Assembly: GCF_001591365.1 (NCBI RefSeq) | Contig: NZ_BCUT01000001.1 | Location: forward strand, 2,294,001-2,358,000 | Length of the DNA: 64,000 bases | Direction: 5' to 3' | From: Variovorax paradoxus NBRC 15149 | GTDB taxonomy: Bacteria; Pseudomonadota; Gammaproteobacteria; Burkholderiales; Burkholderiaceae_C | In this document: positions 16,392 to 25,135 of the stretch, piece after piece | Layout: every line of letters starts with the position of its first letter | How positions within the stretch are numbered: position 1 is the first letter of the stretch | Notes under the pieces: generated by a model | The model's input: only the letters and a program-made list of their open reading frames with translations | What the model was told of the DNA's origin: nothing | Database searches by the model: none | Position numbers and translations under genes: made by a program

Positions 16392-17462
16392 ATGTCGTTC
16401 CTACGGCTCACCGACCTGACCAAGTTCTACGGCGCCACGCGCGCCGTGTCGGCCATGAACCTCACGGTGGAGAAGGGCGAGTTCGTCTCGCTGCTCGGCC
16501 CCTCGGGCTGCGGCAAGACCACGACGCTGCAGATGATCGCGGGCTTCGAGCCGGTGTCGAGCGGGCGCATCGAGCTCGCGGGCAAGGACATCACGCATGC
16601 CAAGGCCAACACGCGCGGCCTGGGCATCGTGTTCCAGACCTACGCGCTGTTCCCGCACATGACGGTGGCCGACAACGTGAGCTTCGGCCTCGAGATGCGC
16701 AAGATGCCCAAGGCCGAGCGCGCGGAACGCGTGAAGCAGGCGCTCGCGCTGGTGCACCTGGAAGCGCACGCCGCGCGCTACCCGCGCGAGCTCTCGGGCG
16801 GCCAGCGCCAGCGGGTGGCACTGGCCCGCGCGCTCGTGATCGAGCCGCCGGTGCTGCTGCTGGACGAGCCGCTTTCCAACCTCGACGCCAAGCTGCGCGA
16901 GGAAATGCAGTTCGAGCTGCGCCAGATCCAGCGCAAGGTCGGCACCACCACGGTGATGGTCACGCACGACCAGAGCGAAGCCATGTCGATCAGCGACCGC
17001 GTGGTGGTGATGGAAGGCGGCTGCGCCACGCAGATCGACCATCCGCACCGCGTCTACGAGCATCCGAGCACGCGCTTCATCTCCACCTTCGTGGGCAAGG
17101 CCAACCTGCTGGACGGGCGCGTCACGGCCAGCGGCGCGCGCAGCTGCCAGGTGGCGGTGGGCGCGCTCGCGGTGGAAGTCGACGACAGCGGCTACAAGCC
17201 GGGCGATGCGGTGCTGATGAGCGTGCGCCCCGAAAAGCTGCAGCTGGTGGAGGCCGGCCGCGGCCGCCTCGACGGCCAGGTGCTGGAGCGCTTCTTCCTC
17301 GGCAGCCAGTGGCTCTATCGCCTGGGCACGCCCGCCGGCGACCTGATGGTGCTGAGCCCCAACGACGGCCGCGACGCGCTCGACGAAGGCCATGCCGCCG
17401 GCATCGACTGGCCCGCGCATTGCACGCGCCTGCTGCCGGCCGGCGAGGCGGTGGCCGCATGA
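16392..17462 (+). CDS. ABC transporter ATP-binding protein, polyamine/opine type (PotA-like)
   Basis: ATPase of 356 residues starting at MSFLRLTDL. Walker A is GPSGCGKT at 36-43, the Q-loop is FQTYALFPHM, the signature is ELSGGQRQRVALARAL, and Walker B is LLLDEPLSNLD. A C-terminal TOBE-type region (about residues 240-356) follows, as in PotA, FbpC and related importers. It energises import through the two permeases encoded next. Its TGA overlaps the first permease start (ATGA), so the genes are coupled. Regulation is probably by the IclR operators about 120-160 bases upstream. Confidence 0.92.
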   Translation: MSFLRLTDLTKFYGATRAVSAMNLTVEKGEFVSLLGPSGCGKTTTLQMIAGFEPVSSGRIELAGKDITHAKANTRGLGIVFQTYALFPHMTVADNVSFGLEMRKMPKAERAERVKQALALVHLEAHAARYPRELSGGQRQRVALARALVIEPPVLLLDEPLSNLDAKLREEMQFELRQIQRKVGTTTVMVTHDQSEAMSISDRVVVMEGGCATQIDHPHRVYEHPSTRFISTFVGKANLLDGRVTASGARSCQVAVGALAVEVDDSGYKPGDAVLMSVRPEKLQLVEAGRGRLDGQVLERFFLGSQWLYRLGTPAGDLMVLSPNDGRDALDEGHAAGIDWPAHCTRLLPAGEAVAA

Positions 17463-18310
17463 AGAGCAAGGCCACGCCCTGGTGGCTGTCGGGGCCCGCG
17501 CTACTGCTGTTCGCAGCCCTGCTGGTGGTGCCGCTCGCGCTCACCGCAGTGCTGTCGTTCAACGTCTACGACCCGGCCACGGGGCCGAAGGCCGGCGAGT
17601 TCACGCTCGCGCACTACGCCCAGGTGTTCACCGACTCGTACTACCACGGCATCTTCTGGCGCACCTTCTGGATCTCGGCCCTCGTCACCCTGATCTGCGT
17701 GCTGGTCGGCGCGCCCGAGGCCTACGTGCTGAGCCGCATGCGCAACCCGTGGCGCTCGGTGCTGCTGCTGGTGGTGCTGGCGCCGCTTTTGGTGTCGGTG
17801 GTGGTGCGCGCCTTCGGCTGGAGCATGCTGCTCGGGCCCGAAGGCGCAGTGAACGGGCTGCTGCGGCTGGTGGGCATCGGGCCGGTGAAGATGCTCTACA
17901 CCGAGACCGCGGTGATCGTCGCGCTGGTGCACGTGATGCTGCCCTTCATGGTGATTCCGGTCTGGACCTCGCTGCAGAAGCTGGATGCGGGCGTGGAGAA
18001 CGCGGCGCTCTCGCTCAGGGCCTCGCCCTTCACCACGCTGCGGCGCATCGTGCTGCCGCAGGTGATGCCGGGCATTCTCTCGGGCAGCTTGATCGTGTTC
18101 GGCCTGGCTGCGAGTTCGTTCGCGATTCCGGGGCTGCTGGGCGGGCGCCGATTGAAGATGGTGGCGACGGTGGTCTATGACGAGTACCTGAGCGAGCTCA
18201 ACTGGCCGCTCGGCGCTGCTGTCGCGCTGACGCTGCTCGTAGCCAACCTCATCGTGATGCTGAGCTACAACCGGCTCGTCGAAGGCCGCTACAAGAAGGC
18301 ATTGGGGTGA
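17459..18310 (+). CDS. ABC transporter permease (PotB-like)
   Basis: Inner-membrane permease of 283 residues with six hydrophobic segments. The binding-protein-dependent transport signature appears as ENAALSLRASPFTTLRRIVLPQVMPGI, the EAA loop that contacts the ATPase. The ATG at 17459 overlaps the stop of the ATPase gene. Together with the next gene it forms the heterodimeric channel typical of the spermidine/putrescine and opine importers. A 4-base gap separates it from the second permease. Confidence 0.92.
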   Translation: MKSKATPWWLSGPALLLFAALLVVPLALTAVLSFNVYDPATGPKAGEFTLAHYAQVFTDSYYHGIFWRTFWISALVTLICVLVGAPEAYVLSRMRNPWRSVLLLVVLAPLLVSVVVRAFGWSMLLGPEGAVNGLLRLVGIGPVKMLYTETAVIVALVHVMLPFMVIPVWTSLQKLDAGVENAALSLRASPFTTLRRIVLPQVMPGILSGSLIVFGLAASSFAIPGLLGGRRLKMVATVVYDEYLSELNWPLGAAVALTLLVANLIVMLSYNRLVEGRYKKALG

Positions 18311-18314
18311 TCAG

Positions 18315-19109
18315 ATGACAAAGAACGGCCCCCTCGCCCTCGCGTTCAACGCGCTCGTCATCACCTTCATGCTGGCGCCGCTGGTGGTGGTGTGCATCGT
18401 CGCGTTCACGCCCGAGAACACGCTGACGATTCCGACCACGCACTTCTCGCTGCGCTGGTTCGAGGCGGTGTTCGCGCACCCGGACTTCATGCAGTCATTC
18501 TGGAACAGCCTGTGGCTCGCACTGGCTTCGGCCACCATCGCCACGCTGCTCGCGGTGCCGGCCGGCATGGCGATCACGCGCTACACGTTTCCGGGGCGCG
18601 ACTTCCTCAACGGCCTGTTCCTCTCGCCGCTGATCATTCCGCACCTCGTGCTGGGCGTGGCGCTGCTGCGCCTGTTCGCGCTGGTGGGCGGCACGGGCAG
18701 CTTCGGCTGGCTGGTGATGGCGCATGCGCTGATCGTCACGCCCTACACGCTGCGGCTCGTGGTGGCCGCGCTGGTGGGCTTCGACCGCAGCGCCGAGCAG
18801 GCCGCGCTCTCGCTGGGCGCGAGCCAGGCCACGGTGTTCCGGCGCATCACGCTGCCGATGATCCTGCCGGGCGTGACGGGCGGGTGGCTGCTGTCCTTCA
18901 TCAACAGCTTCGACGAAGTGACGATGTCGATCTTCGTCACCTCGCCCAGCACGGTGACGCTGCCGGTGCGCATGTACATGTATGCCACCGAATCGATCGA
19001 TCCGCTGATGGCGGCCGTGTCGGCGCTGATGGTGGCGGTGACGGCCATCGCGATGGTGGTGCTCGACCGTGTCTATGGACTGGACCGCGTGCTGGTGGGA
19101 CGCCGATAG
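18315..19109 (+). CDS. ABC transporter permease (PotC-like)
   Basis: Second permease of the importer, 264 residues and six hydrophobic segments. The EAA loop reads EQAALSLGASQATVFRRITLPMILPGV, followed by SFINSFDEVTMSIFVTSP, which is typical of PotC proteins. The stop at 19107-19109 is directly followed by the ATG of the ferredoxin-like gene. This shows that the importer and the dehydrogenase subunits are made from one message. Confidence 0.92.
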   Translation: MTKNGPLALAFNALVITFMLAPLVVVCIVAFTPENTLTIPTTHFSLRWFEAVFAHPDFMQSFWNSLWLALASATIATLLAVPAGMAITRYTFPGRDFLNGLFLSPLIIPHLVLGVALLRLFALVGGTGSFGWLVMAHALIVTPYTLRLVVAALVGFDRSAEQAALSLGASQATVFRRITLPMILPGVTGGWLLSFINSFDEVTMSIFVTSPSTVTLPVRMYMYATESIDPLMAAVSALMVAVTAIAMVVLDRVYGLDRVLVGRR

Positions 19110-19415
19110 ATGAGCCTGCCAAAGCTTCAACCGCTGCTGCATCGCCTGGCCGAGACCGGCCGCGCCGCGGTGCCCTTCACGCTCGACGGCCAGCCCGCCT
19201 CCGCCCTCGTGGGCGACACGGTGCTGACGGCCGTGCTCACGCAGGCCGCCCAGCTGCGGCGCAACGAATTCAGCGGCGCCCCGCGCGCGGGCTTCTGCAT
19301 GATGGGCGCCTGCCAGGACTGCTGGATCGCCACCGAGCAGGGCGAGCGCCTGCGCGCCTGCTCCACCTTCATTGCGCCGGGCATGGCGCTGGTCACGGGA
19401 AGGAGCGGCGCATGA
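19110..19415 (+). CDS. (2Fe-2S)-binding small subunit, HcnA/OoxA-type dehydrogenase
   Basis: Protein of 101 residues with the plant-type [2Fe-2S] pattern Cys63-x4-Cys68-x2-Cys71 and Cys84 (GFCMMGACQDC...RAC). Small subunits like this occur with a BFD-type flavoprotein and a DAO-type flavoprotein in hydrogen cyanide synthase (HcnABC), octopine/nopaline oxidases and D-hydroxyproline or proline dehydrogenases. It would pass electrons between the flavin centres. It starts on the base after the permease stop and overlaps the next gene by ATGA, so its stoichiometric production with both partners is built in. Confidence 0.88.
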   Translation: MSLPKLQPLLHRLAETGRAAVPFTLDGQPASALVGDTVLTAVLTQAAQLRRNEFSGAPRAGFCMMGACQDCWIATEQGERLRACSTFIAPGMALVTGRSGA

Positions 19416-20830
19416 CGGCTTCTTCTTCTGCCGCATTGCAGCCGGTGATCGTCGGCGCGGGGCCGGCCGGCGTGCGCGCCGCACAGGCGCTGGTGGCGCA
19501 TGGCCTGCGGCCGGTGGTGATCGACGAGGCTTCGCGCGCCGGCGGCCAGATCTACCGGCAGCCGCCCGCGAGCCTGGCCCAGCGCAGCGCGCAGGCGCTC
19601 TATGGCTTCGAAGCCGGCCGCGCCGATGCGCTGCATGCCGCCTTCGATTCATTGCGCGAGCGCATCGACTACCGCCCCGACAGCCTGGTGTGGAATGCGC
19701 AAGGCGGCCGGCTCGACGTGCTGCACGGCCCGACGCGCAGCACGTCGAGCCTTTCGTACGGCCAGCTGATCGTTGCCACCGGCGCCACCGACCGCGTGCT
19801 GCCCGTGCCCGGCTGGACATTGCCCGGCGTCTACACGCTGGGCGGCGCGCAGGTGGCGCTCAAGTTCCAGGGCTGCGCCATCGGCGAGCGCGTGGTGTTC
19901 ATGGGCACCGGGCCGCTGCTCTACCTGGTCGCGTATCAATACGCCAAGGCCGGAGCGAAGGTCATCGCGGTGCTCGACACCGCGCGGCTCGCCGACCAGC
20001 TGGCTGCCACGCCCGCGATGCTGCGGCAGCCCGCCGTGTTCGCCAAGGGCGTGTACTACGTGGCCTGGCTGCGCGCGCACGGCGTGGCGCTGCACGGCGG
20101 CGTGCGGCCATTGCGCGTGCTCGGCGATGCACAGGAGAGCCGGGTGGCCGGCGTCGCGTGGCACGACGGCCGCGAAGAACGCACGCTGGCCTGCGATGCC
20201 GTCGGCTTCGGCTACGCGCTGCGCTCCGAAACGCAGCTGGCCGACTTGCTCGGCTGCCGCTTCGACTACGCGCCGCTGCACCGCGCCCATCTGCCGGTGC
20301 GCGATGCGGCGGGCCGCTCCAGCGTGCGCGGCGTGTACCTTGCGGGCGACGGCGCCGGCATCATGGGTGCCGATGCGGCCGAGTGGGCCGGCGAACGCGC
20401 CGCGCTCGCGCTGCTGGCCGACAACGGCGTGGCAGTCGATGTGGCGCGCGCCGCCGAGCTCGAACGCAAGCTCGGCAAGCTCGCCGGATTCCGCGAGGGG
20501 CTCGAACGCGCCTTCCCCGTGCCGCGGGACTGGGCCGCGCATGCGCCCGACGAGCTCGTGGTCTGCCGCTGCGAGAACATCACGGCCGGCACCTTGCGCC
20601 AGACCGTCGCTGCCGCCGGCGCCGACGAGATGAATCGCCTGAAGGCGCTGTCGCGCGTCGGCATGGGCCGCTGCCAGGGCCGCATGTGCGGCGCGGCGGC
20701 CGCGGAGATCCTCGCGCAGGCCACGGGGCTGCCGCTGCAGCAGGTGGGCCGGCTGCGCGGTCAGGCGCCGATCAAGCCGATCCCGATCCACCTGGCCGCT
20801 GCGCCATCCGCCGAAGGAGCCGGCGAATGA
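19412..20830 (+). CDS. FAD/NAD(P)-binding subunit with BFD-like [2Fe-2S] domain (HcnB/OoxA-like)
   Basis: Flavoprotein of 472 residues. An N-terminal Rossmann fold (VIVGAGPAGVRAAQAL) and a second nucleotide-binding half (ERVVFMGTGPLLYLVAY) make up a pyridine nucleotide-disulfide oxidoreductase core. The C-terminal part carries Cys385-x-Cys387 and Cys421-x4-Cys426, a BFD-like [2Fe-2S] site, as in HcnB and the OoxA opine oxidase subunit. It overlaps its neighbours by four bases on both sides (ATGA). Its likely role is electron transfer from the amine-oxidising subunit to the respiratory chain. The exact reaction depends on the partner. Confidence 0.88.
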   Translation: MTASSSAALQPVIVGAGPAGVRAAQALVAHGLRPVVIDEASRAGGQIYRQPPASLAQRSAQALYGFEAGRADALHAAFDSLRERIDYRPDSLVWNAQGGRLDVLHGPTRSTSSLSYGQLIVATGATDRVLPVPGWTLPGVYTLGGAQVALKFQGCAIGERVVFMGTGPLLYLVAYQYAKAGAKVIAVLDTARLADQLAATPAMLRQPAVFAKGVYYVAWLRAHGVALHGGVRPLRVLGDAQESRVAGVAWHDGREERTLACDAVGFGYALRSETQLADLLGCRFDYAPLHRAHLPVRDAAGRSSVRGVYLAGDGAGIMGADAAEWAGERAALALLADNGVAVDVARAAELERKLGKLAGFREGLERAFPVPRDWAAHAPDELVVCRCENITAGTLRQTVAAAGADEMNRLKALSRVGMGRCQGRMCGAAAAEILAQATGLPLQQVGRLRGQAPIKPIPIHLAAAPSAEGAGE

Positions 20831-21957
20831 GCGGCCGCAGGACATTGCGCACCGACGTCGCGATCGTCGGCGGCGGCATCGTCGGCGCGTCGGCCGCGCT
20901 GGCCTTGCGGCAGATGGGCATCGGCGTGGTGCTGCTGGAGCGCGACCTGTGCGGCTCGCGTTCGAGCGGCGTGAACTACGGCGGCGTGCGCCGCCAGGGC
21001 CGGCCGATCGACCAGCTGCCGCTCGCGCAACGCGCGCACCGCATCTGGGGCCGCCTGCGCGAAACCATCGGCACCGACGGCGAGTACCTGCGCTCGGGCC
21101 ACTTCAAGATCGCGCGCAGCGAGGCCGACATGGCATCGCTGGAACGCTACCGTGCGCAAAGCAGCGACTTCGACCTGGGGCTGGAGCTGATCTCCGATGC
21201 CCGCCTGCGCGAGCGCTGCCCCTGGCTCGGCACGCGCGCCGTCGGCGGCTCGCTGTGCGCGGAAGACGGGCAGGCCAATCCGCGGCTGGTGTCGCCGGCC
21301 TTCGCGCTCGCGGCGCAGCGTGCGGGCGCGCAGGTCTTCGAGCGCCACAAGGTCGACGAGGTGGCGCACGACGGCCAGGCCTTCATGCTGCGCTCGGGCA
21401 ATGCGCTCGAAGTGCATGCGCCGGCGCTGCTCAACTGCGCGGGCGCCTGGGCCGGATCGATCGCCACCGAGTTCGGCGAAGAGGTGCCGCTGCAATCGGG
21501 CCATCCCGCGATGGCGGTGACGGAGCCGCTGCCCTTCTTCATGGACTGGAGCCTTGGCGTGGAGGGCGGCGGCATCTACTGCCGCCAGGTGGCGCGCGGC
21601 AACCTCGTGCTGGGCGGCGGCGGCAAGGGCGTGGCGCTCGATGCCGACCGCGCCCGCTCCGACCGCGACGCCATCGCCTCGCTTTCCGCACAGGCCGTCG
21701 AGCTGCTGCCCGCGCTGCGCCATGCGCATTTCATCCGCACCTGGAGCGGCACCGAAGGCTACCTGCCCGACCGCCAGCCGGTGCTCGGCCCGAGCCGCAC
21801 CACGCCCGGCCTGTTCCATGGCTTCGGCTTTTCGGGCGCGGGCTTCCAGATCGGCCCCGCTGCCGGCGAAGTGCTGGCCGAACTCGTGCGCGACGGCCGC
21901 AGCAGCACGCCCATCGAGAGCTTCTCGATCGAACGCTTCACCCCCACCCCACCCTGA
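20827..21957 (+). CDS. DAO-type FAD-dependent amine/opine dehydrogenase subunit (HcnC/OoxB-like)
   Basis: Catalytic flavoprotein of 376 residues of the D-amino-acid oxidase fold. The FAD motif is DVAIVGGGIVGASAALAL near residues 9-26, and the C-terminal FAD contact is GFGFSGAGFQIGPAAGEVLAEL. The family oxidises C-N bonds in glycine, sarcosine, D-amino acids, prolines and opines. As third member of the HcnA-B-C-like trio it should hold the active site. RxxGVNYGGVRRQGR near residue 50 is the usual flavin-linked region. In this locus it probably releases an amino acid or imine from the imported compound. L-pipecolate oxidation (AmaA-like) is an alternative, given the ALDH7 partner. Confidence 0.88.
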   Translation: MSGRRTLRTDVAIVGGGIVGASAALALRQMGIGVVLLERDLCGSRSSGVNYGGVRRQGRPIDQLPLAQRAHRIWGRLRETIGTDGEYLRSGHFKIARSEADMASLERYRAQSSDFDLGLELISDARLRERCPWLGTRAVGGSLCAEDGQANPRLVSPAFALAAQRAGAQVFERHKVDEVAHDGQAFMLRSGNALEVHAPALLNCAGAWAGSIATEFGEEVPLQSGHPAMAVTEPLPFFMDWSLGVEGGGIYCRQVARGNLVLGGGGKGVALDADRARSDRDAIASLSAQAVELLPALRHAHFIRTWSGTEGYLPDRQPVLGPSRTTPGLFHGFGFSGAGFQIGPAAGEVLAELVRDGRSSTPIESFSIERFTPTPP

Positions 21958-21969
21958 AAGGAAAACACC

Positions 21970-23046
21970 ATGTCCCGTTTCCAGAAGATTTTTTCCTTCT
22001 TCTCTCTTCGCCGGACCGTGCTCGGTGCGGCGGCGGTGGCCGCGCTCGCGGCCGGCGGCGCGGCCGGCGCGCAGACCAAGACGCTCTATATCGGCATGAA
22101 TGGCGGCACCATGGAGAAGGCGTACACGCAATACGTGTTCCCGGCCTTCGAGAAGCTCTACGGCGCCAAGGTGGTGGTGGTGCCGGGCACCTCGTCCGAC
22201 ATCCTCGCGAAGGCACAGGCCAACAAGGACCGCCCGCAGATGCACGTGATGTTCCTGGACGACGGCATCATGGTGCGCGCCATCGGCATGGGCCTGTGCC
22301 AGAAGCAGCGGCCCAATCCGTCGCTGGCCGAGATCTACCCGGCCGCGCGCTTCAAGGACGACATGGCCAGCGGCGTGAGCCTGGGCATGACGGGCCTGGC
22401 CTACAACGCGAAGATGTTCAAGGAAAAGGGCTGGGCGCCGCCCACCTCGTGGATGGACCTGGCCGATCCCAAGTACAAGGGCAAGGTGGTGTTCCAGTCG
22501 ATGTCGTCGTCGTCCTTCGGGCTGCACGGCTTTTTGATGTTCAACCGCATCCAGGGCGGCAACGACAAGAACGTGGAGCCCGGCTTCAAGGCCTGGCCCA
22601 CCACCATCGGACCGAACGTGCTGGAGTACATCCCGAGCTCGGCCAAGCTGTCGGAGATGGTGCAGACCGGCGAGGCCGCGATCTTCCCGCTCACGCCCAC
22701 GGCGGTGGCCGCGCTCAAGACCAAGGGCATTCCGGTGGAGTACGCGCCGCCGAAGGAAGGCGCGGTGGTGCTGATGGTGGGCCAGTGCGTGATCGCGAAC
22801 AACAGCGAACCCGAGCTGTCGCAGAAGCTCGCCGAGTTCCTGCTGAGCCCACTGGCCCAGGCCAACGTGCTTCAGTACGGCGCGCAAATTCCCACCAACC
22901 CCAAGGCCCCGGTCGTGGGCGACGGGGTGGCGCAGGTGGCCGACATCAACAAGTGGATGAAGACGGCGGTCACCATCGACTGGGACAGCATCAATGCGAA
23001 CCGTCCTGCTTGGAATGCGCGTTGGAACAAGACGATCGAAAAGTGA
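21970..23046 (+). CDS. ABC transporter solute-binding protein (PotD-like)
   Basis: Periplasmic binding protein of 358 residues. A signal peptide is visible (SLRRTVLGAAAVAALAAGGAAGAQ). The mature domain shows GGTMEKAYTQYVFPAFEKLYGAKV, GMTGLAYNAKMFKEKGWAPPTSW and IFPLTPTAVAALKTKGI, the order seen in PotD/opine-binding proteins (family 1/PotD-like). It closes the importer operon, 12 bases after the oxidase subunit, and is followed by a large inverted repeat that may end transcription. The ligand is not predictable; it should be the same compound that the embedded dehydrogenase attacks. Confidence 0.9.
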   Translation: MSRFQKIFSFFSLRRTVLGAAAVAALAAGGAAGAQTKTLYIGMNGGTMEKAYTQYVFPAFEKLYGAKVVVVPGTSSDILAKAQANKDRPQMHVMFLDDGIMVRAIGMGLCQKQRPNPSLAEIYPAARFKDDMASGVSLGMTGLAYNAKMFKEKGWAPPTSWMDLADPKYKGKVVFQSMSSSSFGLHGFLMFNRIQGGNDKNVEPGFKAWPTTIGPNVLEYIPSSAKLSEMVQTGEAAIFPLTPTAVAALKTKGIPVEYAPPKEGAVVLMVGQCVIANNSEPELSQKLAEFLLSPLAQANVLQYGAQIPTNPKAPVVGDGVAQVADINKWMKTAVTIDWDSINANRPAWNARWNKTIEK

Positions 23047-23097
23047 CCGGCGCGCGAGTGTCAGGGCCGTAAAGTTCAGGGCGCGCTCCCGCCGACG

Positions 23098-23308
23098 GGG
23101 TACCTTGCTCCGCGAATGTCCTCCGGCCTTCGGCCTCCCCCTTGATTTCGCTGCGCAAGGCACCCCATCGACGTGATCGTTATGCGGAGCGGTCGTTGAT
23201 CAGCGATACACCAGCAGCGCGCCTATGTGCACAGAGCATCGGGTGCTCCCCGCAGCGAAATCAAGGAGGAGGCCGCAGGCCGGGGGACATTCGCGGAGGG
23301 GAGTACCC
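23098..23308. repeat. large inverted repeat between convergent genes
   Basis: Two 68-base arms, 23098-23165 and 23241-23308, are reverse complements at about 57 of 68 positions with no gap, separated by 75 bases. Each arm also holds a small hairpin (GGCCTTCGGCC on the left). It lies between the convergent importer and GMC-oxidase operons and fills most of the 319-base gap 23047-23365, which holds no gene. It may act as a two-way terminator or be a non-autonomous palindromic repeat. Confidence 0.8.
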
Positions 23309-23365
23309 GGTGATCTGTGCACACGCCCCGAACAAGAACAACAGCGCCAAGAACAAGAGAACGCC

Positions 23366-24994
23366 TCAGCCGTTCGCTTCCAGAATCCACCCCGCAGCCT
23401 TCTCGGCCATCATCAAGGTCGGACTGTTGGTATTGCCGCTCGTGATGGTCGGCATCGCGCCCGCATCGACCACGCGCAGCCCCTGCACGCCGCGCACGCG
23501 CAGCTTCGAGTCGAGCACCGCCATCGGGTCGCCATCGGCGCCCATCTTCGTGGTGCCGACCGGATGGAAGATGGTGGTCGCGATGTCGCCGGCCAGGCGC
23601 GCGAGGTCTTCGTCGCTCTGGTATTGAACGCCGGGCTTCCATTCTTCCGGCTTGTACTTGGCAAGCGCCGGCTGCGAGGCGATGCGGCGCGTCACGCGCA
23701 GCGAATCGGCCGCCACCTTGCGGTCTTCGTCGGTGCTCAGGTAGTTGGGCGCGATGGCGGGCGCATCCTGGAAGCGCGGGCTCTTGATGCGCACGCTGCC
23801 GCGGCTCGTGGGGTTGAGATTGCACACGCTCGCGGTAAAGGCCGGAAAGCTGTGCAGCGGATCGCCGAAGGCATCGAGCGACAGCGGCTGCACGTGGTAT
23901 TCGAGATTCGGCCATTCATGCTCGGGCGAACTGCGCGTGAACGCGCCCAGCTGCGACGGCGCCATGCTCATCGGCCCGCTGCGCTTCATCAGGTATTCGA
24001 GGCCGATCTTCGCCTTGCCGACCATCGACGAGGCCAGCACGTTGAGCGTGGGCGCGCCGTTGATCTTGTAGACCGCGCGGATCTGCAGGTGGTCCTGCAG
24101 GTTGGCCCCGACGCCGGGCGCGTCGAGCACCACCTCGATGCCGTGCTGGCGCAGCAGCTCGGCCGGGCCGATGCCCGAGAGCTGCAGTATCTGCGGCGAG
24201 CCGATGCTGCCCGCGCACAGCACCACCTCGCGCGTGGCATGGGCGATGACCATCTCGCGGCCGTCCCATACCTGCACGCCGGTGCAGCGCCGGCTGCCGT
24301 CGGGCTGGGTCTCGACGATCAGCTTGGTGACGTGCGCGTTGACCCACATCTCGAAGTTGGGCCGGCCATAGCAGACCGGCCGCAGGAACGCCTTGGCGGT
24401 GTTCCAGCGCCAGCCGTTCTTCTGGTTGACCTGGAAATAGCCGACGCCTTCGTTGCTGCCGCGGTTGAAGTCGGTGCTGTGCGGCACGCCGGCCTGCACC
24501 GCGGCCTCGGCAAAGGCGTCGAGGATGTCCCAGCGCAGGCGCTGCTTCTCCACCCGCCATTCGCCGCCGGCGCCGTGCAGCTCGTCGGCGCCGAGGTAGT
24601 AGTCCTCGTGCTTCTTGAAATCGGGCAGCACGTTCTGCCAGCGCCAGGCGTCGTCGCCCGTGAGCTGCGCCCACTGGTCGTAGTCGCGCGACTGGCCGCG
24701 CATGTAGATCATGCCGTTGATGCTGGAGCAGCCGCCCAGCGTCTTGCCGCGCGGATAGCGCAGCACGCGGCCGTTGAGGCCGGCGTCGGGCTCGGTGCTG
24801 TAGAGCCAGTCGGTGCGCGGGTTGCCGATGCAGTAGAGATAACCCACCGGAATGTGGATCCAGTGGTAGTCGTCCTTGCGGCCGGCCTCGATCAGCAGCG
24901 TGCGCTGCTGCGATTTGCGGGTCAGCCGGTTGCACATCAATGCGCCGGCCGTGCCGCCGCCGATGACGATGTAGTCGAATGTGTTGTCGCTCAT
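23366..24994 (-). CDS. GMC-family FAD oxidoreductase (choline dehydrogenase-like)
   Basis: Flavoprotein of 542 residues. The N-terminal FAD motif is YIVIGGGTAGALMCNRL near residue 7. GMC signature 1 is RGKTLGGCSSINGMIYMRG, signature 2 is GSIGSPQILQLSGIGP. The C-terminal active-site region has FHPVGTTKMG with the His expected to act as base, then DAGAMPTITSGNTNSPTLMMAEKAA. Members oxidise alcohols such as choline, sugars and alkanols. No betaine aldehyde dehydrogenase is adjacent, so choline is not specially favoured. It is divergent from a LysR gene, whose binding site may lie between them. Confidence 0.9.
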   Translation of the reverse strand: MSDNTFDYIVIGGGTAGALMCNRLTRKSQQRTLLIEAGRKDDYHWIHIPVGYLYCIGNPRTDWLYSTEPDAGLNGRVLRYPRGKTLGGCSSINGMIYMRGQSRDYDQWAQLTGDDAWRWQNVLPDFKKHEDYYLGADELHGAGGEWRVEKQRLRWDILDAFAEAAVQAGVPHSTDFNRGSNEGVGYFQVNQKNGWRWNTAKAFLRPVCYGRPNFEMWVNAHVTKLIVETQPDGSRRCTGVQVWDGREMVIAHATREVVLCAGSIGSPQILQLSGIGPAELLRQHGIEVVLDAPGVGANLQDHLQIRAVYKINGAPTLNVLASSMVGKAKIGLEYLMKRSGPMSMAPSQLGAFTRSSPEHEWPNLEYHVQPLSLDAFGDPLHSFPAFTASVCNLNPTSRGSVRIKSPRFQDAPAIAPNYLSTDEDRKVAADSLRVTRRIASQPALAKYKPEEWKPGVQYQSDEDLARLAGDIATTIFHPVGTTKMGADGDPMAVLDSKLRVRGVQGLRVVDAGAMPTITSGNTNSPTLMMAEKAAGWILEANG

Positions 24995-25114
24995 GGCGCT
25001 GGCTTGTCTCCGGGGGTCGACGGTATTTCTTTTGCTCATGGGCCCGGTGAGGGGCTTCGGCCGGCAGTTTCTCCCAAGCCATGCGCAAAAAGCCAATGAT
25101 TTCGGCGCGGTTGG

Positions 25115-25135
25115 CATATAAATCATTCTTATATG
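25115..25135. promoter_or_regulatory. LysR-type box overlapping the regulator start codon
   Basis: Perfect inverted repeat CATATAA-N7-TTATATG, in which the right arm ends in the ATG start codon of the LysR gene (25133-25135). It has the T-N11-A form of LysR sites and is AT-rich in GC-rich DNA. The left arm includes TATAAA (25117-25122), a good -10 element that would place the transcript start close to the ATG. Binding could block the regulator's own promoter while activating the divergent GMC gene. Confidence 0.55.

Noticed and set aside
23142..23627. Open frame across the inverted repeat
   Set aside because: It crosses repeat arms and runs antisense to the 3' end of the GMC oxidoreductase gene, with no recognisable domain.
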